A DNA stretch of 61,074 nt from an uncultured Phascolarctobacterium sp. (GTDB taxonomy: Bacteria > Bacillota > Negativicutes > Acidaminococcales > Acidaminococcaceae): the NCBI GenBank assembly GCA_900547415.1, contig URGS01000011.1:1-61074 (forward strand), read 5' to 3'. Both the position numbers and the translations under genes were made by a program. The notes beneath the pieces were generated by a model. That model was not told the DNA's origin and searched no databases. It saw only the letters and a program-made list of their open reading frames with translations. Below, piece by piece: positions 23,848-32,063 of the stretch (positions within the stretch are counted from its first letter, which is position 1; each line of letters starts with the position of its first letter).

Positions 23848-24702
23848 ATGGAGCTGTGGTTTGCAGATTATCATGCAGATGATGTAAAGCTGAATATCAA
23901 AGTTGAGCGTCAGCTCTTCGGTCAGGATACTGACTACCAGAGAATTGACGTATTTGAATCTAAGGAGTTTGGCCGATTCGTCAGCTGTGATGGAAGTATA
24001 GTATTTTCTGAAAAGGATGAATTTGTTTACGATGAGATGATTGTACACGTTCCTATGGCAGTACATCCTCATGTGCGCAAGGTTCTGGTAATTGGCGGCG
24101 GCGACGGCGGTGTCGCTCGCGAGCTGTCCTACTACCCTGAGATTGAACAAATTGATGTTGTTGAAACTGACTACGTCTTCATTGACGTATGTCGTGAGTA
24201 TTTCCCAGACAATGCACGTGGACTTGATGACCCTCGTGTAACAGTTTATAATGCTGATGGTTTGCGCTTTTTGCGTACCAAAGTTGATGAGTATGATTTG
24301 ATTATAAACGATGCTATAGACCCCCTTGGTCACGCAGCAGGACTTTTTACTAAGGAGTTCTATGGCAACTGCTTCCGTGCTCTCAAGGATGATGGTATCA
24401 TGGTATATCAGCATGGCAGTCCCTTCTATGATGAAGACGAGGAAACATGTCGTGCTATGCACCGTAAGGCCAGCCACAGCTTCCCTATCAGCCGTGTTTA
24501 TCAGGCAGCTATTCCTACCTGCCCCTCCGGCTATTGGCTCTTTGGCTTTGCTTCCAAAAAGTATCATCCTCTCAAGGATTTAGATGCGCAAAAGTGGCGT
24601 GCTCGTAAGATCAAGACCTGGTATTATTCCACCAATTTGCACAGCGGTGCGTTTATGCTGCCGAAGTATGTGGAGGATATGTTGGAAGAAGAAGAAAAAT
24701 AA
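23848..24702 (+). CDS. speE: Polyamine aminopropyltransferase (spermidine synthase family)
   Basis: This 284-residue enzyme has the spermidine synthase fold: N-terminal beta domain (MELWFADYH, EKDEFVYDEMIVH), the nucleotide loop GGGDGG at residues 83-88, and catalytic Asp155 in NDAIDPLG. The C-terminus IPTCPSGYWLFGF and YYSTNLHSGAFMLPKYV matches the family. It normally moves the aminopropyl group of decarboxylated SAM onto putrescine. The gate segment reads HGSPF, so acceptor choice could differ. No SAM decarboxylase gene is in the window. The ATG at 23848 fits the family N-terminus and follows GGAG. Confidence 0.9.
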   Translation: MELWFADYHADDVKLNIKVERQLFGQDTDYQRIDVFESKEFGRFVSCDGSIVFSEKDEFVYDEMIVHVPMAVHPHVRKVLVIGGGDGGVARELSYYPEIEQIDVVETDYVFIDVCREYFPDNARGLDDPRVTVYNADGLRFLRTKVDEYDLIINDAIDPLGHAAGLFTKEFYGNCFRALKDDGIMVYQHGSPFYDEDEETCRAMHRKASHSFPISRVYQAAIPTCPSGYWLFGFASKKYHPLKDLDAQKWRARKIKTWYYSTNLHSGAFMLPKYVEDMLEEEEK

Positions 24703-24728
24703 TTCTAACAAGGGCTATAAGCACAGTA

Positions 24729-24777
24729 TTCCGTCGTCACAGCTAGCAGACTTGCTCGACGGAAGGATTATTTTATT
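24729..24777 (+). terminator. Hairpin between speE and carboxyspermidine dehydrogenase
   Basis: The stem TTCCGTCG / CGACGGAA (24729-24736 with 24757-24764), with a smaller AGC/GCT pair inside the loop, is followed by ATTATTTTATT. It is probably a partial terminator inside the operon. Confidence 0.6.
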
Positions 24778-24833
24778 GCTTTCCCTAGTTAATATATACT
24801 ACAAATTATAGATGCAAGAAGGAGATGACCGAC

Positions 24834-26093
24834 ATGAGTAAATTATTGGTAATTGGCTGCGGCGGTGTTGCTGGTGTAGCAATCGCTAAATGCTGCCAAA
24901 ACGACAAGGTATTCACTGAGCTATGCATTGCTAGCCGTACTAAGGCTAAATGTGATGCTGTAAAGGAAAAACTGGAGGGCAACACCTCTACTATTATCAC
25001 TACTGCTCAGGTTAACGCTGACAGCAAGGAAGAACTTGTTGCTCTTATTAAAGAATATCAACCTGATGCTGTTCTGAACGTTGCTCTGCCTTATCAGGAC
25101 CTGACCATTATGGATGCATGCCTGGAGTGCAAGGTTGACTACATTGATACTGCAAACTACGAGCCTGAAGATACTGAAGATCCTGAATGGCGCGCAATTT
25201 ATGACAAACGCTGCGAGGAGGAAGGCTTCTCTGCATACTTTGATTATTCCTGGCAATGGGCATACAAAGAAAAATTTGAAAAAGCTGGTATTATGGCTCT
25301 ACTTGGCACTGGTTTTGACCCTGGAGTAACCAGCGTATTCTCTGCTTATGCTCTGAAACATTACTTTGATCAAATCGACACTATTGATATTCTGGACTGC
25401 AACGGCGGCGACCATGGCTATCCTTTCGCTACCAACTTCAACCCTGAAATCAATCTCCGCGAGGTTTCCGCTCCTGGCTCCTATTGGGAAAATGGCAAAT
25501 GGGTAGAAATTCCTGCAATGTCCATTAAACGTGAGTACAATTTCCCCGAAGTTGGCATGAAGGATATGTACCTGCTGCACCATGAGGAAATTGAATCCCT
25601 GGCTAAAAATATTCCTGGCGTTAAACGTATCCGCTTCTTCATGACCTTTGGTCAAAGCTATCTGACTCATATGAAATGTCTGGAGAATGTTGGTATGCTG
25701 GGTACTGTTCCCATCAACTTTGAAGGCAAGGAAATTGTTCCTATTCAATTCCTGAAGGCTCTGCTGCCGGATCCTGCTTCCTTAGGTCCTCGCACCGTTG
25801 GCAAAACTAACATTGGCTGTATTTTCACTGGTACCAAAAACGGTGAAAAGAAAACCATCTTCATCTACAATGTTTGTGATCACCAAGAGTGCTACAAAGA
25901 GGTTGGTTCCCAAGCTATCAGCTACACCACCGGTGTTCCTGCAATGATTGGTACTGCTCTTGTTGTCACCAAACAATGGCAAGGAAAAGGCGTATTCAAC
26001 GTAGAAGAGTTTGATCCCGATCCGTACATGGATATGCTGAACCAATACGGTCTGCCTTGGGTAGTTGACGAAAACCCTGTTTTAGTAGATTAA
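24834..26093 (+). CDS. Carboxy(nor)spermidine dehydrogenase (saccharopine dehydrogenase fold)
   Basis: This 419-residue NADPH enzyme has the Rossmann loop GCGGVAG at residues 8-14 and the family segments NVALPYQDLTIMDACLE, DTANYEP, GTGFDPGVTSVF and GDHGYPFATNFNPEINLREV. It condenses aspartate semialdehyde with putrescine to carboxyspermidine (or with diaminopropane to the nor-form). Relatives that use agmatine are also known, and agmatine is made by this operon. The ATG at 24834 is chosen because GGAG lies 9 bases before it; the ATG at 24825 touches the ribosome site. Partner of the decarboxylase encoded next. Confidence 0.9.
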   Translation: MSKLLVIGCGGVAGVAIAKCCQNDKVFTELCIASRTKAKCDAVKEKLEGNTSTIITTAQVNADSKEELVALIKEYQPDAVLNVALPYQDLTIMDACLECKVDYIDTANYEPEDTEDPEWRAIYDKRCEEEGFSAYFDYSWQWAYKEKFEKAGIMALLGTGFDPGVTSVFSAYALKHYFDQIDTIDILDCNGGDHGYPFATNFNPEINLREVSAPGSYWENGKWVEIPAMSIKREYNFPEVGMKDMYLLHHEEIESLAKNIPGVKRIRFFMTFGQSYLTHMKCLENVGMLGTVPINFEGKEIVPIQFLKALLPDPASLGPRTVGKTNIGCIFTGTKNGEKKTIFIYNVCDHQECYKEVGSQAISYTTGVPAMIGTALVVTKQWQGKGVFNVEEFDPDPYMDMLNQYGLPWVVDENPVLVD

Positions 26094-26103
26094 TATGAAA
26101 TTG

Positions 26104-26174
26104 AAGCTGTCGCATCAAGCCGCCCCAGTAAATTGCGAAGAATTTGTCGGGGCGGAGCGACAGCTTTTCGTTTT
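26104..26174 (+). terminator. Strong attenuator-like hairpin between dehydrogenase and decarboxylase genes
   Basis: AAGCTGTCGC (26104-26113) pairs with GCGACAGCTT (26157-26166) and, inside, CCGCCCC (26120-26126) with GGGGCGG (26149-26155). TTTTCGTTTT follows. With 17 pairs it should stop a good part of transcription, yet the operon continues on the same strand. Confidence 0.75.
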
Positions 26175-26187
26175 ATGGAGATATTAT

Positions 26188-27306
26188 ATGAGCTTAGAAA
26201 ATTTATCCACTCCTTGCTATGTAGTTGATGAGGGCAAGCTGATTAAAAACTTAGAACTGCTGAAAAAGGTACAGGATTTGACTGGCTGCAAAATTTTGCT
26301 GGCACAGAAATGCTTTTCCATGTTTAAGCTGTATCCTTTGATTGGCCAATATCTGGCAGGTGCTACTGCTAGTGGTATTTATGAAGCACGTCTTGGTCAT
26401 GAGGAAATGGGCAAGGAAAACCATGTTTTTGCTCCCGCTTTTAGAACTGAGGATATGCAGGAGCTGGTTAAGATTTGTGACCATATTATTTTTAATTCCT
26501 TTGCTCAATTTGAAAAGCATAAGGAGCTGTGCAAGGGTGTAAGCGTCGGCATACGCGTTAACCCCCAGTGTTCTACTCAGGACCATGCGATTTATGATCC
26601 CTGTTCGCCTGGTTCTCGCTTGGGCGTAACCTTGGACCAGTTCCCTGAGGAGCTGCCTAAAGAAATAGAAGGCCTGCACTTCCATACTCTTTGCGAGCAG
26701 AATGCTGATGACCTGATTACTACATTCAAAGCTTTCGAAGAAAAATTTGGCAAATATTTTGGTCAGCTGAAATGGATCAACCTGGGAGGCGGTCACCACA
26801 TTACTCGTGCTGATTATCAGCTGCAGGATTTGATTGATCTGCTGAACTATATTAAAGACACCTATCATGTACAGGTTTATTTGGAGCCTGGTGAGGCTGT
26901 TGCTTTGAACGCAGGCTACTTAGTAACTGAGGTTCTCGATATTGTGCATAACAGCATGGACATCCTGATTCTGGATGCTTCTGCTGCCTGCCATATGCCC
27001 GACGTTATTGAAATGCCTTACAGACAGCCCTTGAGAGATAGCTTCCCTGCTGGCGAAAAGCCCTACCGCTATCGTTTGTCATCTATGACTTGCTTGGCAG
27101 GAGACGTTATTGGCGACTACAGCTTTGAGAAAGAAATCAAGGTTGGAGACAAGCTTGTTTTTGAAGATATGGCTATCTATACCATGGTTAAAAATAATAC
27201 CTTTAATGGTATGCCTTTGCCTGATATTGTAGTTCTTCATGAGGATGGCAGCACGGAGTTAGTGCGTCGTTTTGGTTATGAAGACTTTAAAATGCGTCTT
27301 TCATAA
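26188..27306 (+). CDS. nspC: Carboxy(nor)spermidine decarboxylase
   Basis: This 372-residue PLP enzyme of alanine-racemase fold (type III) matches NspC/CASDC. The PLP Lys is Lys41 in ILLAQKCFSMF, and the family motifs GLHFHTLCEQ, LGGGHHITR, LEPGEAVALNAGYL and ASAACHMPDVIEMPYR are present. It decarboxylates carboxyspermidine to spermidine. The ATG at 26188 behind GGAG gives the normal N-terminus (STPCYVVDE); an upstream in-frame start at 26095 would translate the attenuator hairpin and is rejected. Confidence 0.93.
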   Translation: MSLENLSTPCYVVDEGKLIKNLELLKKVQDLTGCKILLAQKCFSMFKLYPLIGQYLAGATASGIYEARLGHEEMGKENHVFAPAFRTEDMQELVKICDHIIFNSFAQFEKHKELCKGVSVGIRVNPQCSTQDHAIYDPCSPGSRLGVTLDQFPEELPKEIEGLHFHTLCEQNADDLITTFKAFEEKFGKYFGQLKWINLGGGHHITRADYQLQDLIDLLNYIKDTYHVQVYLEPGEAVALNAGYLVTEVLDIVHNSMDILILDASAACHMPDVIEMPYRQPLRDSFPAGEKPYRYRLSSMTCLAGDVIGDYSFEKEIKVGDKLVFEDMAIYTMVKNNTFNGMPLPDIVVLHEDGSTELVRRFGYEDFKMRLS

Positions 27307-27359
27307 TAGGTGCACAAAAAATAAAACGGCCTGAGCCGTAAATAATAAAGGAAAAGCTT

Positions 27360-28490
27360 ATGATTTATGAAAAAGGAACACCGTTGGCAGATGGCTTTCA
27401 TATGCCCGGTGAATTTGAAGAGCACGAGGGCTGCATTATAGTATGGCCTCAGCGTCCTGGTTCCTGGAGCTTTGGTGCTGATGAAGCCTGCAAGGCCTTT
27501 ACTGCAGTCATTAATGCTATTGCAGCTAGTGAAAAGGTTTATGTTGCCTGTGGTCAGGAGCACTTTGCCAGAGCTGAGGAAATGCTTAAGGGCATTGAGA
27601 ATGTGGAGCTGTTTTTGCATGAGACTGATGACAGCTGGGCTCGCGATATTGGACCTACCTGTGTCGTAAAGGATGAGGCTGGCAAGAGAACTGTTCGCGG
27701 CGTAAACTGGACTTTTAACGCCTGGGGCGGCGAGTTTGACGGTCTTTATCCTCATTGGGACAAGGACGATGCTTTCGCAGAAGCCTTTGGCGATAAATAC
27801 GGATTTAAAATGTATGATGCAGCACCCTTTGTATTAGAGGGGGGATCCATCCATTGTGATGGTGAGGGCACTGTTCTTGTAACAGAGGCCTGTCTTTTAA
27901 GCGAGGGACGCAATCCTGAGCTGAGTAAGGAAGAAATTGAAGCCAAGCTTATGGAATATCTTGGTGCAGAAAAGGTGTTGTGGATTCCTCGAGGCATTTA
28001 TAATGACGAAACTAATGAGCACGTAGACAATGTGTGTGCTTTCATTCGTCCTGGTGAGGTTGTGTTGGCTTGGACTGATAAGGAAGATGATCCTCAATAT
28101 GCACTGTCCAAGGCTAGCCTTGAGGCGTTGGAAGCAGCAACAGATGCTAAGGGGCGTAAAGTCATTGTCCATAAGCTGCCTATTCCTGACGTGCCTGTAT
28201 GCATTGCAGAGGATGAGGTTCAGGGTTACGATTTTGAAGAGGGCGAGGATATGCGTGAAGCTGGCGAAAGACTGGCAGCATCCTATGTTAACTTTTACTT
28301 TAGCAATGATAGTGTAGTAGTCCCTGCTTTTGGCGGTGAAAATGTAGCAAGCGATATGCGTGCTGTAGAACTTTTGACCAAGCTTTGTCCTGAACGCAAG
28401 GTTGTGAGCATTCCTGCTTGTGCAATCCTAACTGGCGGCGGCAATATTCACTGCATTACGCAGCAGCTGCCCAAGGGTGTTAAGCTGTAA
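27360..28490 (+). CDS. aguA: Agmatine deiminase
   Basis: This 376-residue member of the guanidino-group-modifying family converts agmatine to N-carbamoylputrescine and ammonia. The hallmark N-terminus (DGFHMPGEFEEHEGCIIVWP), the DSWARDIGPT segment, the GGEFDGLYPHWDKD loop and the catalytic Cys365 in GGGNIHCITQQ are all present. Length is normal. AAAGGA precedes the ATG. The N-carbamoylputrescine amidase gene follows after 18 bases, completing the two-step agmatine to putrescine route. Confidence 0.96.
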   Translation: MIYEKGTPLADGFHMPGEFEEHEGCIIVWPQRPGSWSFGADEACKAFTAVINAIAASEKVYVACGQEHFARAEEMLKGIENVELFLHETDDSWARDIGPTCVVKDEAGKRTVRGVNWTFNAWGGEFDGLYPHWDKDDAFAEAFGDKYGFKMYDAAPFVLEGGSIHCDGEGTVLVTEACLLSEGRNPELSKEEIEAKLMEYLGAEKVLWIPRGIYNDETNEHVDNVCAFIRPGEVVLAWTDKEDDPQYALSKASLEALEAATDAKGRKVIVHKLPIPDVPVCIAEDEVQGYDFEEGEDMREAGERLAASYVNFYFSNDSVVVPAFGGENVASDMRAVELLTKLCPERKVVSIPACAILTGGGNIHCITQQLPKGVKL

Positions 28491-28508
28491 TTACAGAGGA
28501 GATAAATT

Positions 28509-29387
28509 ATGAGAAACGTTAAAGTAGCAGCCATTCAAATGCGCTGCGCAGCTACTGTTGAAGAAAATTTACAGCAGGCAGAAAAATTAGTGCGAGAAGC
28601 AGCGGCTGCAGGTGCTAAGCTTATTCTTTTGCCGGAGCTGTGGGAGCGTCCTTACTTCTGTCAGGAGCGCCGTTATGAGTATTATGAATATGCATTGCCT
28701 ACAGAGGAAAACCCTGCTGTACAAATGGGTATGCGCTTAGCTAAGGAGCTTGATATTGTACTGCCGATCAGCTTCTTTGAGCGTGATGTAAATCAGCTTT
28801 ATAATTCCATTGCCTGCATTGACGCCGATGGTACTAATTTAGGTGTATATCGCAAAACTCATATACCTGATGACCATTACTACCAGGAAAAATTCTATTT
28901 TAAGCCTGGCGACAGCGGCTTTAAGGTGTTCAATACCAAATACGGTCGTGTTGGTATTGGTATATGCTGGGATCAGTGGTTTTCTGAGACTGCTCGCTGC
29001 CTAGCTCTTGGCGGTGCCGAGATTTTGTTCTATCCTACTGCTATTGGCTCTGAGCCTATTTTAGACTGCGACAGCATGCCTCATTGGCGCAGAGTTATGC
29101 AGGGTCATAGTGCTGCTAATCTTATGCCTGTTGTTGCTGCTAACCGCATTGGTATGGAAACTGTTGAACCTTGTGAAGCAAATGGTGGTCAAAAATCTGC
29201 TTTGAACTTCTACGGTTCCTCCTTTATGACTGATGGAACTGGTGATATCCTCCAAAGCGCTTCTCGTGACAATGTAGAAATCCTGTATCAGGAATACGAT
29301 TTTGACAAGCTGGCTGAGGACAGACTGAGCTGGGGCCTTTTCCGCGACCGCAGACCTGAATGCTACGGTGCAGTTGCAGGCAAATAA
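28509..29387 (+). CDS. aguB: N-carbamoylputrescine amidase
   Basis: This 292-residue nitrilase-superfamily enzyme hydrolyses N-carbamoylputrescine to putrescine, CO2 and ammonia. The catalytic triad is visible: Glu43 (LLPELWE), Lys116 (YRKTHIPDD) and Cys153 (GIGICWDQW). The HIPDDHYYQEKFYFKPGD stretch is typical of AguB. GAGGAG precedes the ATG. It is the last gene of the polyamine operon and is followed by a terminator. Confidence 0.95.
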   Translation: MRNVKVAAIQMRCAATVEENLQQAEKLVREAAAAGAKLILLPELWERPYFCQERRYEYYEYALPTEENPAVQMGMRLAKELDIVLPISFFERDVNQLYNSIACIDADGTNLGVYRKTHIPDDHYYQEKFYFKPGDSGFKVFNTKYGRVGIGICWDQWFSETARCLALGGAEILFYPTAIGSEPILDCDSMPHWRRVMQGHSAANLMPVVAANRIGMETVEPCEANGGQKSALNFYGSSFMTDGTGDILQSASRDNVEILYQEYDFDKLAEDRLSWGLFRDRRPECYGAVAGK

Positions 29388-29431
29388 TAGTATTTAACTA
29401 GTAAATATTAATCAAGTTAATAGGCTTTATC

Positions 29432-29470
29432 AATACCGTCGTCATAATTTGGCGACGGTATTTTTGTTTT
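29432..29470 (+). terminator. Terminator of the polyamine operon
   Basis: The perfect 10-bp stem AATACCGTCG / CGACGGTATT (29432-29441 with 29453-29462) is followed by TTTGTTTT. Confidence 0.9.
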
Positions 29471-29676
29471 ATAAGTACTCTTTTCAGAAAATGTTTCAGC
29501 AAAGCATTTTGACGACGTAAAATTGCTTTTCACAGGTTGTTGGAGTCACAAATGTAGTCGCTTCTAGTTCAGCATAACTTTTAAGCAGTAATTGTATAAC
29601 TGGCCGTAAAATGCTGAGTTTTTTGAGATGAATTTAGTTGGTAGATATGAATATAATTGCTGTTAATAAAGGTGCT

Positions 29677-29747
29677 TGTGGATAAATAATTCTATTACCT
29701 GTGGATAACCTGTGGATAAAGCGTGGATAAACTGTTAGTTATCCACA
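29677..29747. other. Cluster of five DnaA boxes
   Basis: Within 71 bases lie TGTGGATAA at 29677, 29700 and 29711, a one-off copy CGTGGATAA at 29722, and the inverted TTATCCACA at 29739. These match the DnaA consensus TTATNCACA. Spacings are 23, 11, 11 and 17 bases between box starts. The remaining gene-free stretch (29471-29829) is A/T-rich, with no open reading frame I believe. No dnaA or dnaN is nearby, so this is more likely a DnaA-binding control locus than the origin itself. Confidence 0.8.
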
Positions 29748-29829
29748 ACATTGTAGTGGACAACTATTTAAGAACCTAAGTGGGAAATAATCATTTTTAG
29801 ATATGGTGAAGCATTGGCCTTATTTTAGG

Positions 29830-29866
29830 CATTAAAAAAGCTCCTGTCATGGACAGGAGCTTTTAA
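29830..29866. terminator. Terminator of putP (bidirectional)
   Basis: The perfect 13-bp stem AAAAGCTCCTGTC / GACAGGAGCTTTT (29836-29848 with 29852-29864) has T-runs on both strands and lies 14 bases past the putP stop. Confidence 0.9.
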
Positions 29867-29880
29867 TGCTTATGTAGTTA

Positions 29881-31338
29881 TTATTCTTCTTTGTAGTTGG
29901 CGGCACGGTCATAGAGCTCTTCAACCTCTTTACCAGGTCCGCCATAAACAAGGGATACTACAACACCTGCAATAAGGCTGGCAAAGAAGCCAGGAATGAT
30001 TTCGTAGATGCCAGTGGAAGATGCCATAGTAAGCAGCCAGCCAATATCTACAACAGCACCAACGATGATGCAGGCTACAGCGCCTTGAAATGTGAATTTG
30101 CGCCAGAACAGGCTCAGCATAATAGCGGAGCCAAATGCTGCACCGAATACACCCCAAGCATTAGACACCAGCTCCATAATAGAGCCAGCATTAGGAGAAT
30201 CTGCGATAAGCAGAGCTACAAAGGAAATAGCCAATACAACGATACGGCCAGCCCAGAGCATTTCCTTATCGCTGGAAGCATTATTACGCAGGAATGGTTT
30301 GTAAACATCACTGGCAAATGAAGATGCAGAGGAGAGCAGCTGACTGGAAGCAGTACTCATGGAAGCAGCAAGTACGCCGGAAAGCAGTACGCCGGAAATA
30401 AGTGCCGGGAAGATATTGCGTACCATAGCAATAAATACCAGGGAGTTTTTGGTGATGTGCTCATCAAGACCAAGATAGAGGCGACCAACGATACCAACCA
30501 GAGTTGCAAAGAACAGAATCAGAGCAGTCCAGCCGATACCAATAATTGCAGATTTTTTCATTTCCTTTTGAGATCTTAAGGACATGAAACGGATAATGAT
30601 GTGAGGCATACCAAAATAACCTAAGCCCCAGCCAAAGCCAGAAATAATATCGGTTACCTTAGCGGTAGGATTCCAATATTCGGCCGGTATAGTGCTTACT
30701 GCACTGGGTTCAATCAAGGAAGCTGCGAAGATTGGAGCAATTAAAAGAGAACCTAAAATCATCAGACCCTGATAGAAGTCAGTCCAGCAAACAGCAGCAA
30801 AGCCGCCTAAGAAGGTGTAGCCGATAATGATGAATGCAGATACATACATGGTAATGTTGCTGTCAATACCAATTACGGTGTTGAAAAGAGTACCACAGGC
30901 TTTAATACTTGAAGCAGCATAAATTGTGTAGGCAATCAGGAAAACTGCTGCGCAAATAACCTGCAGAAGATGGGATTTAGAAAGAAAACGGTTGCTAAGA
31001 TATTGCGGAATGGTAATCGCATCATCTGTAACGATAGAGAAGCGGCGCAGGCGGGGAGCTTCATAAATCCAGCTCAGTGCATAGCCTGTCAAAAGACCAA
31101 TACCAATCCATAATTGGCCCATACCTAAAGCATAGATAGAGGTTGGCAGACCCATAAGAACCCAGGCACTCATGTCAGAGGCGCCTGCAGAAAGAGCAGT
31201 TACCCATGGACCCATTTGTCGACCGCCTAAAAAGTAGGTTTTTTCGCCGCCATTACGGTCTTTGATGAAAAACCAAATACCGATGGATAGCATAAATAGC
31301 AGATAAACGATGAAAACTATCATCTCAGTATAATTCAC
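29881..31338 (-). CDS. putP: Sodium/proline symporter
   Basis: This 485-residue SSS-family protein has about 13 membrane helices. Features specific for PutP are visible: the first helix loop YFLGGRQMGPWVTALSAGASDMSAW (holding Na+-site residues), GLPTSIYALGMGQLWIGIG, and the helix 8 region SGVLAASMSTASSQLL. It imports proline with Na+. It starts at GTG, preceded by GGAGGGG. Monocistronic, with a promoter and terminator of its own. Proline may serve as osmoprotectant or nitrogen source; no put catabolic genes are adjacent. Confidence 0.92.
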   Translation of the reverse strand: MNYTEMIVFIVYLLFMLSIGIWFFIKDRNGGEKTYFLGGRQMGPWVTALSAGASDMSAWVLMGLPTSIYALGMGQLWIGIGLLTGYALSWIYEAPRLRRFSIVTDDAITIPQYLSNRFLSKSHLLQVICAAVFLIAYTIYAASSIKACGTLFNTVIGIDSNITMYVSAFIIIGYTFLGGFAAVCWTDFYQGLMILGSLLIAPIFAASLIEPSAVSTIPAEYWNPTAKVTDIISGFGWGLGYFGMPHIIIRFMSLRSQKEMKKSAIIGIGWTALILFFATLVGIVGRLYLGLDEHITKNSLVFIAMVRNIFPALISGVLLSGVLAASMSTASSQLLSSASSFASDVYKPFLRNNASSDKEMLWAGRIVVLAISFVALLIADSPNAGSIMELVSNAWGVFGAAFGSAIMLSLFWRKFTFQGAVACIIVGAVVDIGWLLTMASSTGIYEIIPGFFASLIAGVVVSLVYGGPGKEVEELYDRAANYKEE

Positions 31339-31370
31339 TTATACCCCTCCAAACGCATATAGATGCATAC

Positions 31371-31400
31371 ATTATATCAAGAAATAGCTTATTAAGACAA
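31371..31400 (-). promoter_or_regulatory. Promoter of putP
   Basis: On the minus strand TTGTCT (31395-31400) and TATAAT (31371-31376) are separated by 18 bases, about 33 bases before the GTG start. Confidence 0.7.
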
Positions 31401-31479
31401 GTGTAATAACTGGAGAATATAAGTATAATATACAGAATTATCATAATAATAAAGAATATTGTGGAATTCGTGACTTTTC

Positions 31480-31508
31480 TTGACGCATTTATTTAGCTGT
31501 TATATAAT
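31480..31508 (+). promoter_or_regulatory. Promoter of the DUF1934-DUF1846-argS operon
   Basis: TTGACG (31480-31485) and TATAAT (31503-31508) have a 17-base spacer. A leader of about 130 nt follows, with GTCTT/AAGAC and GAGC/GCTC arms; I see no open reading frame or known riboswitch in it. Confidence 0.85.
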
Positions 31509-31648
31509 GTTGGAGAATATATAAGGTCTTTTTTGGTGTTGCTTTTTAAGACACTGAAATGACAAAAATCTTGCGGGCTTGCTACCTTTCGATCATAGTG
31601 GTTTGGGCGAAAAGGAGCAGGCTCTACTCGTGTTTACGGAGAATTTTT

Positions 31649-32062
31649 ATGAAACCTGTTAAAGTACGTATTGTAAGCCGTAATAAGGGTGACAACAGTC
31701 AGACCATTGAACAGCATTATCATGGTCAGCTTGCTGAGAAGCATGGAAAAAACTACCTTATTTACCAAGAAAACGAACAGTCAGGTCTTGATGGAACTAA
31801 AACTACAGTTAAATGGGAACAGGACCATGTTCTTATTCTGCGTAATGGCAGTGTCCAGCATCGGCAGGAGTTTGCTAAGGGGCTTGTTGATCACAGTGTT
31901 TATTTGACCCCTTATTTGAAAATTCCCTTAAAAACAGAAACAAGCTATATTTATACTTATTTCCGTAAAGGGATCTGGTATTTGGAAATAGAATATACCC
32001 TATATCATGATGATGCTCTTTATGGGGAAATGCAGATTTTAATAGAGATTGAGGGAATTTAA
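31649..32062 (+). CDS. DUF1934 family beta-barrel protein (YwiB-like)
   Basis: This 137-residue protein is predicted all-beta, with the DUF1934 pattern: MKPVKVRIVSRN at the start, GQLAEKHGKNYLIYQENE, and the C-terminal YTLYHDDALYGEMQILIEIE. Bacillus YwiB is a calycin-like barrel of unknown role, often encoded next to argS, as here. The ATG at 31649 follows GGAG. The next gene starts 1 base after the stop. Confidence 0.85.
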   Translation: MKPVKVRIVSRNKGDNSQTIEQHYHGQLAEKHGKNYLIYQENEQSGLDGTKTTVKWEQDHVLILRNGSVQHRQEFAKGLVDHSVYLTPYLKIPLKTETSYIYTYFRKGIWYLEIEYTLYHDDALYGEMQILIEIEGI

Positions 32063-32063
32063 T

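Noticed and set aside
26095..26187. N-terminal extension of the decarboxylase from 26095
   Set aside because: It would translate the terminator-like hairpin and adds residues unknown in the family; ATG 26188 has a ribosome site.
29677..29747. DnaA-box cluster as the chromosome origin
   Set aside because: No dnaA, dnaN, rpmH or gidA-type neighbours and no change of gene direction at this point. I keep it as a DnaA-binding locus, though a skew plot could still overturn this.
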